Assembly: GCA_963768715.1 (NCBI GenBank)
Contig: CAVYJC010000002.1
Span: forward strand, 248,001-312,000
Direction: 5' to 3'
DNA from: DATKEJ01 sp963768715
Lineage (GTDB): Bacteria > Bacteroidota > Rhodothermia > Rhodothermales > DATKEJ01
DNA length: 64,000 bases
Positions 1 through 9,644 of the stretch are shown here, one piece after another (within the stretch, counting starts at the first letter, position 1; each line of letters opens with the position of its first letter). The notes below the pieces were generated by a model. The model saw nothing but the letters and a program-made list of their open reading frames with translations. It was not told where the DNA came from and did not search any database. The position numbers and the translations under genes were made by a program.

Positions 1-405
1 AACGGTGTTCGCTGGTATCAGTTCGATCCCCCGAAGTGGATGATCTGGACGATGAGCAAAGTGGGCTGGGCTCACGGTGTGCGACGCGTCAATAGTCTGA
101 CCGTCAAGCGCCGGCTCCTCCTCGCGGACAGAAAGCTGATGCTCGAACACCTGGAGCAGATAATGCACGACGAGAGGGACAAGCTCCAGGAGCGCATCGA
201 CAACGTTTTTGAGTCTATAGCGGAAAGCATTTCCGGACTGAAGACGGCTACTGATCACTACCACAAGCTGAAGGGTCAGACCGGCGAGGAAGTCGAGGCC
301 ATTAAGGAAAAGATTCGAAGCTACCGGAAGTCACTCTCAGAGGACATGCAGGCATGGAGGGAACTGCTCAATCACGTCCTCGAGTTGCCGCCTGCCATGG
401 CGTAG
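1..405 (+). CDS. Hypothetical coiled-coil protein, 5' end outside window
   Basis: The reading frame is open to the first base of the window (it begins NGVRWYQFDPPKW), so the start is probably upstream. An internal ATG lies at 40. The visible part is about 134 residues and ends at TAG 403-405. From about residue 45 it is charged and heptad-like, rich in Glu, Lys and Arg, which predicts a long alpha-helix or coiled coil (for example LEHLEQIMHDERDKLQERI). There is no signal peptide or membrane segment in the visible part. I do not recognise the family. It is followed after 75 bp by a small membrane protein on the same strand, which may be co-transcribed. Confidence 0.55.
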   Translation, partial: NGVRWYQFDPPKWMIWTMSKVGWAHGVRRVNSLTVKRRLLLADRKLMLEHLEQIMHDERDKLQERIDNVFESIAESISGLKTATDHYHKLKGQTGEEVEAIKEKIRSYRKSLSEDMQAWRELLNHVLELPPAMA

Positions 406-480
406 GCGAGCCTCAGGGGCCGTGAGGCACTCCGGGAGCGGGAGTTCGAACACACGAAAAGTTTGTCGAGAGGCAGTTCG

Positions 481-885
481 ATGTCAGGTTCGTCTCATCT
501 CGGTGATCGTCCCATCCTGCTCTGGGGCATGGCACTGGGGATGCTCGGGATTGCCTTTGCCATCTCGTTGGCGGGCCTGGACGCCGATGATGAGTTCGGC
601 GAAGCGTTCTTTCGTCTTCCGTTTGTCGCCGGTCTGCTTCTCGCAACGTTCGTCATGGGGTTCGTCCGCCCCGAAATGCGAAAGACGTGGACGATCGGAA
701 TGGGTGGCGCTCCGTCGCTCGTCCTTTTCGCTCTGGCGCAGGTCCGCATCCTCTTCACCCCAACACACAACGCCGGGAGTCTCTGGTTCCATATCGTCGC
801 ACTGGCTCTCATCGCGGGTCTCATCCTCGCTTTTTCAGGCAGCTCGCTGGGCGCTCGTGCAGCACTTCGGCTAAGCCGATACTAG
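481..885 (+). CDS. Small multi-pass membrane protein, unknown function
   Basis: Encodes about 134 residues. I chose ATG 481 because AGAGG lies about 7 nt upstream; a TTG at 463 is possible but lacks such a site. Four hydrophobic stretches are visible: around WGMALGMLGIAFAIS, PFVAGLLLATFVMGF, GAPSLVLFALAQV and WFHIVALALIAGLIL, so a four-helix inner-membrane protein is likely. It ends with a basic tail. I do not recognise a family. Its stop codon TAG (883-885) is also the first TAG of the downstream octamer array. Confidence 0.55.
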   Translation: MSGSSHLGDRPILLWGMALGMLGIAFAISLAGLDADDEFGEAFFRLPFVAGLLLATFVMGFVRPEMRKTWTIGMGGAPSLVLFALAQVRILFTPTHNAGSLWFHIVALALIAGLILAFSGSSLGARAALRLSRY

Positions 886-970
886 TCTTCTAGTCTTCTA
901 GTCTTCTAGTCTTCTAGTCTATCTAGTCTGACACTACAGACCGCCAGACTCTTGGACTTGCAGACTTTCC
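883..970. repeat. Octamer tandem array, two opposed arms (TAGTCTTC then GACTTGCA type)
   Basis: Four units TAGTCTTC run from 883 to 914, followed by degenerate units. From about 929 the pattern becomes GACxxxCA type: GACCGCCA, GACTCTTG, GACTTGCA, GACTTTCC, all at 8-nt spacing. The second arm is roughly the reverse complement of the first. The array fills the gap between the membrane-protein stop codon and the first sensor kinase. The same two arm types flank the four-helix-bundle gene at 4737-5312. Confidence 0.85.
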
Positions 971-983
971 TCAACAAAGCCCC

Positions 984-3900
984 ATGCCCCGCGCACTGTT
1001 AACGTTCTTCACCGTTCTCATTGGATTTGGCGCGATCCAGGCGCAGCCTGTCAGCCATCGTGGCCTGCCATTCATAACGAACTACACTCCTCGGGATTAC
1101 GGTGCCGACGCCCAGAATTGGGGTGTGGTTCAGGACGACCGTGGCGTGATGTACTTCGGCAATACTTCGGGAGTCCTCGAGTTTGACGGCGTGGCGTGGC
1201 GAGTCATAACTGTCCCCGGCAACGGCGGTGCGCGCTGGCTGACAAAGGACCGAAAGGGGACGATCTACGTATCGGCCTTTGGTGAATTCGGATATCTGCA
1301 GGCCGATCAGACCGGCAACCTCCGCTACGCTTCCCTTCTCGCGAATGTCCCTGACTCTCTCCGGAATTTCACCGACGTGTTTCAGATCGCCATTACGTCG
1401 AAGTACATCTACTTCCGGACCGACCGTTACCTGTTTCGGTGGGACGGTACTACCATGGCGCCCTTTGTAGCGCCGGAAGGCTTCCACGTGGGCGCCGTGG
1501 TCGACGACACCTATTACGTGCGCCAATGGGGAGTGGGCCTCATGCGCATGGAGGATGACGGCCCGCATCTCGTCTCCGACGGAGCCCGGTTCGCGCAGGA
1601 GCGGATCTATTCGATCCTCCCGTACGACGACAAGAGATTGCTCATCGGCACCCGAAACGCAGGCTTCTTCCTCTACGACGGCGTCTCATTCACGCCGTTT
1701 CCGACAGAAGCCGACACGTATTTCGAAAGCTTCGGACTCTACCTCCCCGGAGCGGTCCTGAACGACGGCAGCTTCGTGTTTGGAACATCCGGCGGCGGCG
1801 CCGTCCGCCTCGATCACGGAGGTCGCCTAGTCCATCTGTTCAACAAGGAGTCAGGGTTGCAGGACGCAGCCGTCTGGTTCACCTACGTTGATCGATCCGG
1901 CGATTTGTGGCTCGCCCTCGACAAAGGGATTGCGCGCATCGAGACGGGCTCGCCGTACACATTCTTCGGCGAAGACGCCGGGATTGGCAGCGCGATCCTC
2001 TCGATCAACTCCGTGGGAAATACGATTTACACCGGAACATCAAGCCATTTGCTGCGACTGCGTCCCGATGCCGGTTCGTTCGAAATTGTGCCCGGCAGCA
2101 ATGACCAGGTGCAGGATCTTAGAGAGTACCACGGAGAAATGCTGGTTGGGACGGGAAGGGACGGACTCTTTAAGGTCGGGAAGGACCGTCTCATCCTTGT
2201 TGCGGGCGGCGACCAGTCCTCAGGTTTCGGCGCCAGCACGATTTCGCCTTCGAAATACAATGAAAACCTTCTCTTCATCGGCGCCCGAACAGCCGTTGTC
2301 GCACTACTGCGCGAACCATCGGGTCATTACCGCGAATTGGGACGCGCTGAAGTGCCGGATGGTAGCGATGCGGTAGAATTCACCAAGGGCGACCTTTGGG
2401 TCGGGTCCTTTCCGAACGTCTACCGCATCACGGTTCCGTTTGAGGATGACCTCCCGGTAATGGATGAGCCTTCGGTAAAGACCTACGGTCAGGAAGACGG
2501 CCTGCCGAAAGAAGGTGGTTATGTTTTCGACATTCAGGGCCATCTGCTCGCTGTCTCCAATGGAAGGATTTATCGATTCGACGAATCGTCCGATTCGTTT
2601 CTTCCTGACACTGTTTACTGGTCCCAGGAATCGGCCAATGGGGGCCTGAAAGAGGATCGATTCGGAAGGGTCTGGTCTGTCTTCGGCGACAACATCGCGG
2701 TGGGTACGCCGCAGCCGGGCGGCGGCCTGAAGTGGGTAACCGACCGTTTTCGTCGCTTGTCTGATTCGCAGCCGGGGGCCGTTCACGTCGACGAGACGGG
2801 GATCGTGTGGGTTGCGACACTCGACGGATTGGTCCGATACGATCCCGAGTTCAAGAGTTCCGCCGTTCCGGCTTACACGGCACTCGTCCGGCAGGTGACC
2901 GTACGCGACGATTCTGTGATTTACGCCGGAGGCGACAACGAATTGCCTGCGCCGATTCTTGCAGCGGGAGACAACACGATCCGCTTCGCTGTCGCCGCCC
3001 CCACCTACACATCGGCATCGAGCAACCGATACAGGACCTGGCTTGAGGGGTTCGACGATCGGTGGTCCGGCTGGAGCACCGAGACAAACCGTACCTACAC
3101 GAACCTTTCGCCGGGCGAGTACCGATTCCACGTCAAAGCGGTAAATGTCTCAGGGATCGAGAGTGACGAAGGCATCTACGAATTCACCATCCTCCCTCCC
3201 TGGTACCGAACCTGGTGGGCGTACGGTCTCTACGTAATCGCCCTGGGGGCGAGCGTCGTTTCGATGGATCGCATGCAGCGAAGACGCCTCGTAAGGAAAG
3301 AGCGGGAAGAAGCCCGACTGCGGGAGGCGCACCTTCAGGCGGAAGCAGCGGCCGCCGAGGCGAAGGCATTGCAGGCGGAATCGGACCGGCAGAAGAACGT
3401 CGAGCTGCTCAGCGAGATCGGCCAGTCGATCACTGCCACGCTGTCTGTTGAGGCCATCATCGACACCGTTTACGAAAGCGTCAATGCGCTTATGGACGCC
3501 GCCGTTTTCGGCATCGGCTTGTACAATCTGGCCACGAATGCCATCGATTTTCCCGCGACGCGCGAAAAGGGTGAGCGGCTGGCCCCTTATTCGCATTCGC
3601 TCGACGACGGCCATCGCCTGGCTTCCTGGTGCTTCAAGCATCAGAAGGAGATCCTCATCTCCGACTACGCCTCCGAATACAAAGAATACCTTTCGGAGCA
3701 TGCCCCTGCAGTCGAAGGAGACGATGCCTCCTCTATCCTCTACCTGCCCCTTGAGCACAATGAGAAGCGCATAGGCGTCATCACGGCGCAGAGTTTTGAG
3801 AAGAACGCCTACTCCGATTATCATCTCAACATCCTGCAAAACCTCGCGACGTACACCGCCATCGCACTCGACAACGCCGAAGCGTACAGCCGGCTGAATG

Positions 3901-4739
3901 AAACCGTTGAAACGCTGAATTCGACGCTGTCTGACCTCAAAAAGACGCAGGATCAGCTGGTAACGCAGGAAAAGATGGCCTCGCTCGGACAGTTGACGGC
4001 CGGCATCGCCCACGAGATCAAGAATCCGCTCAACTTCGTCAACAACTTCGCGGAGCTGAATACGGAGTTGGCCAAGGAGCTAATGGAAATGGTCAAGGAA
4101 CGATCCGACGCCATTCCGACGGACCTGGCCGAGGAGATCCTGTCTCTCATGAACGGCCTGAAACTCAACGCTTCGCAGATCCACAAGCACGGAATGCGCG
4201 CGGACTCGATCGTCAAGAGCATGATGCAACACGCGAGCGAGGGGGCGACCGAGCGCTATCCGATCGACGTGAACGCCTTCGTAGAGGAATATATCGGACT
4301 CGCCTATCACGGAATGAAGGCGAAGACTCCCGAACTCGAGGTGGCGCTGGTCCGCGACTTCGACGAAGCGGCCGGCAACGTCGTCATGACGCCGCAGGAG
4401 ATGGGCCGTGTGCTCGTCAACCTGACGAACAACGCGCTCTATGCCGCTCACCATCATGTGAAGACGGCCGGTCCCGACTACACACCTACTGTGACCGTTC
4501 GTACGAAACGAGAGGGATCGCAGATGAAGATCAGTGTCATCGATAATGGCCCGGGTATCCCCGAAGGCGTCAAAGACAAGATCTTCCAGCCGCTCTTCAC
4601 CACGAAGCCCGCTGGCAGCGGAACAGGCTTGGGTCTCTCGCTGAGCTTCGAGATCGTGACGCACGGCCACAACGGGAAACTGGACGTGACCACTGAGGAG
4701 GGCAAGGGGGCGACGTTTACGGTGACGCTGCCAGCTTAG
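984..4739 (+). CDS. Propeller-type sensor histidine kinase 1 (Reg_prop / Y_Y_Y / GAF / HisKA / HATPase)
   Basis: A 1251-residue membrane sensor that should autophosphorylate on His and pass phosphate to a separate response regulator. In order: signal peptide (about 1-20, ending AIQAQ); periplasmic two-component beta-propeller repeats (about 25-660); Y_Y_Y domain (about 670-735, with the typical NLSPGEYRFHVKAVN); one membrane helix (about 743-762); coiled coil; GAF domain (about 805-975); dimerisation/phospho-acceptor helix with HEIKNPLNF, His1010; N-box near 1146 (NLTNNALYA); G1 DNGPGIP from Asp1187; G2 GTGLGLSLS near 1213. There is no receiver or AraC domain, unlike hybrid two-component systems of Bacteroides, so the partner regulator must be elsewhere. 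First of three tandem paralogs and the only one with an unbroken frame. The sensed ligand cannot be read from sequence. Confidence 0.9.
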   Translation: MPRALLTFFTVLIGFGAIQAQPVSHRGLPFITNYTPRDYGADAQNWGVVQDDRGVMYFGNTSGVLEFDGVAWRVITVPGNGGARWLTKDRKGTIYVSAFGEFGYLQADQTGNLRYASLLANVPDSLRNFTDVFQIAITSKYIYFRTDRYLFRWDGTTMAPFVAPEGFHVGAVVDDTYYVRQWGVGLMRMEDDGPHLVSDGARFAQERIYSILPYDDKRLLIGTRNAGFFLYDGVSFTPFPTEADTYFESFGLYLPGAVLNDGSFVFGTSGGGAVRLDHGGRLVHLFNKESGLQDAAVWFTYVDRSGDLWLALDKGIARIETGSPYTFFGEDAGIGSAILSINSVGNTIYTGTSSHLLRLRPDAGSFEIVPGSNDQVQDLREYHGEMLVGTGRDGLFKVGKDRLILVAGGDQSSGFGASTISPSKYNENLLFIGARTAVVALLREPSGHYRELGRAEVPDGSDAVEFTKGDLWVGSFPNVYRITVPFEDDLPVMDEPSVKTYGQEDGLPKEGGYVFDIQGHLLAVSNGRIYRFDESSDSFLPDTVYWSQESANGGLKEDRFGRVWSVFGDNIAVGTPQPGGGLKWVTDRFRRLSDSQPGAVHVDETGIVWVATLDGLVRYDPEFKSSAVPAYTALVRQVTVRDDSVIYAGGDNELPAPILAAGDNTIRFAVAAPTYTSASSNRYRTWLEGFDDRWSGWSTETNRTYTNLSPGEYRFHVKAVNVSGIESDEGIYEFTILPPWYRTWWAYGLYVIALGASVVSMDRMQRRRLVRKEREEARLREAHLQAEAAAAEAKALQAESDRQKNVELLSEIGQSITATLSVEAIIDTVYESVNALMDAAVFGIGLYNLATNAIDFPATREKGERLAPYSHSLDDGHRLASWCFKHQKEILISDYASEYKEYLSEHAPAVEGDDASSILYLPLEHNEKRIGVITAQSFEKNAYSDYHLNILQNLATYTAIALDNAEAYSRLNETVETLNSTLSDLKKTQDQLVTQEKMASLGQLTAGIAHEIKNPLNFVNNFAELNTELAKELMEMVKERSDAIPTDLAEEILSLMNGLKLNASQIHKHGMRADSIVKSMMQHASEGATERYPIDVNAFVEEYIGLAYHGMKAKTPELEVALVRDFDEAAGNVVMTPQEMGRVLVNLTNNALYAAHHHVKTAGPDYTPTVTVRTKREGSQMKISVIDNGPGIPEGVKDKIFQPLFTTKPAGSGTGLGLSLSFEIVTHGHNGKLDVTTEEGKGATFTVTLPA

Positions 4740-4792
4740 TCTGCTCGTCTACTCGTCGGCTCGTCTACTCGTCTGCTCGTCTTCTAGTCTTC
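4737..4792. repeat. Octamer tandem array, TCGTCTAC/TAGTCTTC type, 7 units
   Basis: Seven consecutive 8-nt units (TAGTCTGC, TCGTCTAC, TCGTCGGC, TCGTCTAC, TCGTCTGC, TCGTCTTC, TAGTCTTC). It begins exactly at the TAG stop codon of sensor kinase 1. On the other strand it encodes the last residues of the four-helix-bundle ORF. Confidence 0.85.
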
Positions 4793-5194
4793 GTACCGAA
4801 GGGGCTCCTCATTTCCGATTTTCCGTCGAGCCGAGCGGCGGAGATAGCCCTGTAGCTGCTCACGGTCAGGATTGTATCTTTGCACAATGTCTGAAGGTCG
4901 TTGAACTCGGTTGGGGCAAGATAGCCGATGTCCAGTCCCGCATACAGCATCGAGCGATACTTCGGTAGCCGAGGCCATCGAAAGGTTGAGAAACTGCGCG
5001 AACTCCTTGTCGGAATGTCTCCCGAAGCCTTCCGCTATGTTTGACATTGCACTCATCGCAGCCCGTTGAATCTGGCCGCAGTACCCGAAATCCTTTTTGA
5101 CTTTTGGATTCCTTGTATGCTCGTAGACGTCTGCGACAAGCCGCCTTGCCCGTTTCCAGGCCTCAATCTCTTCGAATGTTCGAATCGTAGCCAT
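4765..5194 (-). CDS. Four-helix-bundle protein (23S rRNA-IVP/S23 family), one frameshift
   Basis: The N-terminal part is typical of the family: a TFEEIEAWKRARRLV helix, then QIQRAAMSAMSNIAEGFGR with the hallmark SNIAEG motif. The frame continues to FLNLSMASATEV and then shifts by one base near 4955-4960. In the next frame it continues as RSMLYAGLDIGYLA, as the family expects, giving about 140 residues. Family members are small helical bundles, first met in 23S rRNA intervening sequences and otherwise of unclear role. The C-terminus is extended into the flanking octamer array. The gene lies between two sensor kinases, opposite to them, bracketed by inverted octamer arrays. No rRNA or reverse transcriptase is nearby, so an Avd role in a diversity-generating retroelement is not supported. 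Confidence 0.75.
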
Positions 5195-5249
5195 TCGTGC
5201 TCGGATAAGAACCTATAGACAGTTGAGACTCTAGAACGTAACCCCTCCC

Positions 5250-5312
5250 GACTAGCAGACTAGCAGACTAGACGAGACCAGACGACTCGTAGACTCGCAG
5301 ACTTGTAGACTG
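5250..5312. repeat. Octamer tandem array, GACTAGCA/GACTCGCA type
   Basis: Units GACTAGCA (twice), GACTAGAC, an imperfect GAGACCAGAC stretch, then GACTCGTA, GACTCGCA and GACTTGTA at 8-nt spacing. Consensus is the reverse complement of the array at 4737-4792, so the two arms face each other across the four-helix-bundle gene. Confidence 0.8.
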
Positions 5313-5360
5313 TCGTGCCGTAACTTCCGTTCTCTCCTCCACGCAACGAGCCTCCGTCAC

Positions 5361-8300
5361 ATGCCCAGGTGCTTCCTGATCGCCGTATTCTTTCTCGGCT
5401 CCGTTTCGACGCTGCCGGCGCAGACGCCGACGCCCAACGGCGAGCTGGGGCTCCCTTTCATCACGACGTACTCCCAACGCGACTACGGCGCCGCGCCCGA
5501 TAACTGGGCGGTCATCCAGGACCAGCGGGGCATCGTCTATTTCGGCAATCAGTGGGGCGTGCTCGAGTTCGACGGTGTGAGCTGGCGATTCATCCCAACC
5601 AAGGACTATACCTACGTCCGCTCGTTCGCCCTTGACGACGACGGACGAGTTTATGTCGGGATGTCCGGAGACATCGGCTATCTCGCCCCGGACTCCCTCG
5701 GGCGAACCCAGATCGTTTCCCTGCTCGAAGACGTTCCTGATGATTTCAGGACATTCGAGGACGTATGGGACACCTTCGTAATGGGCAGACGACGTCTACT
5801 TCTCCACAGCGCAGGGTCTCATACGATGGCGCAACGGCGACGTAAAGGTCTGGAAGGGCAACCACCATGTCTCAAGTGTCGTGAACGGCGTCCTTTACGT
5901 CCGGGAATTCGGGGTCGGACTGCTCAGGCTGGAAGGAGACGAACTGAAACTGGTCCCGGGAGGCGAGCGATTCGCCGACGAACGGATCTATGCGTACGTC
6001 CCCTACGACGATCACACCATGCTGATCGGCACCCGCACGCAGGGCTTTTTCCTCTTCGACGGCAAGAATTTCACACCGTTCAAGACGGAAGCAGACGCCT
6101 ACCTGGCCGCGAATCAGATCTATCTGCCCGGGGCCGTGCTGCGTGACGGGACATTCTTGTTTGGCACGATATCAGGTGGTCTGGTCCAGATCGATCATGA
6201 GGGTCATCTGATTCGCATTCTCAATACGGATTCGGGACTTCCCGACAACACCGTCGCCTACATCCACGAAGATCACGACGGTGGGGTGTGGCTGGCCCTC
6301 GGCAACGGGGTCGCGTACGTCGACTTCGGATCGCCGTTCACCGTCTTCGATCGCAGAAATGGTATCTCCGGAACGCCATTGGCGCTGGAGCGCTACCACG
6401 GACGCCTCTACGCCGGCGGCCTGTCGGGACTAAGCGTACTCAATCCAGAATCGGGCAGGCTGGAGCAGGTCGGAGATGATCCGTTGCCAAGTCTGTTCTT
6501 GCTGCGGATGGGCGACGTCCTTGTGAATGCCGCCATGACGTCGGGGATCTCCGAGATTCGTGAGGGTCAGAACCGGATCATCCGGCCGGCGGACGACAAT
6601 CTGAGCGTCGGCGACGCGCTCGCTCGATCGCGGCGCGACTCTTCCATCGTACTCCTCTCCCTCCGGGGCGGATTCGGTGCGATGAAGCATATGCCAAATG
6701 GTCAATGGTTGGATTTTGGTCGCATCGACCTCCAAGGCCAGGGATGGGCCCTCGAGCAACAACGGGATGGCACGATCTGGATCGGAATGGGAACGAGCGG
6801 CGCGTATCGACTCGAGATTCCCCTCGTCGACGGCCTGCTTCGACTTCAGGAAGCCCAGACCGAGTACTACGGGCCCGAGAAGGGCCTCCCTGGGCATGGG
6901 ACCCATATCCACCGTTTGGGTGAGCAAATACTCGCGTCGACGCCAAAAGGGCTATTCAAGTACGACCACGAAATGGACCTCTTCGTGCCCGATCACTCGA
7001 TACCTGCCAAGAGGTTTAGTCCGGCCGAGGAGACACATTTCATCGCGGAAGACAGCTCTAACGGTACCGCTTGGGCCGAATTCGGTTACGAGCCGTTCCG
7101 CGGTGTGCGGCAGCAGGACGGCACCTATGACTGGAAACCGTTTCTGACGAATGAGTTGGGTAGTGGGACCGTCGGCTACATCCTGCCGGAAGGAGACGTC
7201 GTGTGGTTTGCGACCCTCGATGGCATCGTACGCTACGATGCAAAGCGCGGGAACCACGAAACCGCTGTTGCGGCTCCGATCATCCGCTCCGTTGCACTCC
7301 GAAATGACTCGCTGCTTTACGGCGGTCGGACCGACGGCGGTACGTCGCAGGAAGCGGTTCTCGAGCCGGACGAAACCAGCATTCAGATCGGCTACGCGTC
7401 AACGTCGTACGATAGTCAGCTCACCTATGCAAGTTTCCTCGAGGGTCTTGAGTCGGCTTGGGGCGAGTGGGGATCCGCGACGAGGAAGTCATTCACGAAT
7501 CTCGCACCCGGCGCCTATCGCTTCCACGTTAGAGCCAGAAACCTCAGCGGAACGACGAGCGACGAGACAATCTATAGCTTCTCCATAAGGCCGCACTGGT
7601 ACGTCACCTGGTGGGCCTATCTGACGTATGTGCTGATCGGGCTGGGGCTCGTGGGCGGGTTCGTTCGAATCCGCACCGGTCAATTGAAAGCCCGCCAGCG
7701 TGAACTCGAGCAGACCGTGGAGGAAAGGACGGCCGAGATCCAGCAGCGTGTCGAAGAACTCGCGGTGATCAACGGGGTCCAGCAGGGTCTCGTGGCGGAA
7801 ATGGACATGAAAGGTATCTATGAACTCGTCGGAGATCGCATCAGGGACCTCTTTGACTCCCAAGTCGTGGTGATTCGAACGTATGATCACGAAGAGAACC
7901 TTGAGATCTTCGAATATGTGATCGAAAAAGGCGAGCGTCTGGATAAGGAGGTCGCGCAGCGAGAGATGGATGGGTGGGCTCGTCACATTGCATCTTTGAA
8001 AGAACCGCTTGTCGTGAGTGAACGGTTTGCCGAGCTTGTCAACCAGCATGCGACCGCCGGTCCATTCGCCGGGGAAGCTCCCAAGTCGGCTGTTTATGTC
8101 CCGCTTCTCGTGGGCGATCAGGTAAAAGGAAACATCAGTCTCCAGAATGTCGATCGAGAACACGCCTTCAGCGACTCTGATGTCCGACTCCTCACGACGC
8201 TCTCAAGCAGTATGAGCGTTGCCCTCGAGAACGCACGCCTTTTTGACCAGACGACCAGGCTGTTGACGCATGCCGATCAGCAGGCGACTGAGCTTGCGAC

Positions 8301-9593
8301 GGTGAATCGAATCAGCCAGGCACTCGTTTCTCAACTTGAGTTTGATGCGCTTGTTCAGTTGGTCGGGGAACAGATCCAGCAAACGTTTCAAGCTGACATG
8401 GCCTACGTCGCATTTCTCGACAGGGAGGACGGATATGATCAATTTCCCATTACGGGTACGGTGACGACTATCCCCCGATCGAATTCGGGGCAGGATTCAC
8501 GTCCCAAATTATCCGTGAGGGAGAGCCACTGCTGGTCAACGAAGACGTCAGCGGACGATTTGAAGAACTGGGCCTGAAGGAAATCGGCAAGCGCTCCGCA
8601 TCGTATCTGGGCATCCCAATCTCCGTCGGAGATGAGGTCGTCGGCGTGGTCAGCGTCCAAAGCACCAAGGAGACGGGGCGTTTCGACGACGACGATTTGC
8701 ACCTGCTCTCGACCATTGCGGCGAATGTCGGTATCGCGCTGCAGAACGCTCAATCGTATCGACAATTGAACGAGACATTGGAGAATCTGAAATCCACCCA
8801 GGAGCAGCTTGTCACGCAGGAGAAGATGGCCTCACTCGGCCAATTGACGGCGGGCATTGCGCACGAGATCAAGAATCCCCTCAACTTCGTCAACAACTTT
8901 GCCGAATTGAACGCCGAGCTTGCCCAGGAGGCTGGCGAAATGTTCGATCGCCACAGGAGTCAGATCCCGGACGAACTCGCCTCCGAGCTGATTCCCATGC
9001 TGACTGGGATCAGCGTGAACGCCCAGCAGATCCACAAACACGGCAAGCGCGCCGACGCCATCGTCAAGAACATGATGGAACATGCGACCGGAACGTCGAG
9101 CGAACGCTATCGCGTGGATGTGAACCCGCTCATCGATGAGTACGTCGCACTGGCGTTCCACGGGATGAAGGCGCAGGTACCCGATCTCGAGGCTACCGTC
9201 AAGAAGGATTTCGACACGTCGGTCGGCATTGCCCACCTGGCGCCGCAGGAGATCGGACGTGTGATGCTCAATCTCCTGAACAACGCGCTGTACGCGGTAC
9301 ACGAAAAGGCGCAACAGACGAACGGAGAGTACCGGCCCACGGTAACCGTCCGCACGCGCAAGCTGGCCGATGCGGTCGAGATTCGCGTTGCCGACAACGG
9401 AAAAGGTATTCCGGCTAACATCCGGGATCGTATTTTCGAGCCGCTCTTTACAACAAAACCGACTGGAAGCGGCACCGGCCTCGGCCTCTCGCTCAGCTTC
9501 GACATCGTGACGCAGGGCCATGGCGGCTCGCTCCGGGTCGAAAGCGAAGAGGGGCAAGGCGCGGAGTTTGTCGTCACGATTCCATTGAGATGA
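5361..9593 (+). CDS. Propeller-type sensor histidine kinase 2, two GAF domains, two frameshifts
   Basis: Paralog of kinase 1, about 1410 residues if the frames are joined: signal peptide ending LPAQT, beta-propeller, Y_Y_Y (NLAPGAYRFHVRARN), membrane helix, coiled coil, two consecutive GAF domains instead of one, then HEIKNPLNF (His about 1168), N-box NLLNNALYA, DNGKGIP and GTGLGLSLS. The frame is broken twice. Near 5784 an extra base in a GGG run separates EDVWDTF from the expected DDVYF continuation. At 8446-8448 a missing C in CCC separates DQFP from HYGYGDD. Both sites are short homopolymers, so either sequencing error or recent inactivation is possible. All catalytic motifs lie downstream of the second break and are intact. 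Confidence 0.85.
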
Positions 9594-9644
9594 TCCGTCG
9601 ACACCTTTCAATGATCATCAGTCCGTATCCACCTAAAGACATTT

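Noticed and set aside
4765..5194. Diversity-generating retroelement (Avd-like four-helix protein)
   Set aside because: No reverse transcriptase, template repeat or variable repeat is found nearby.
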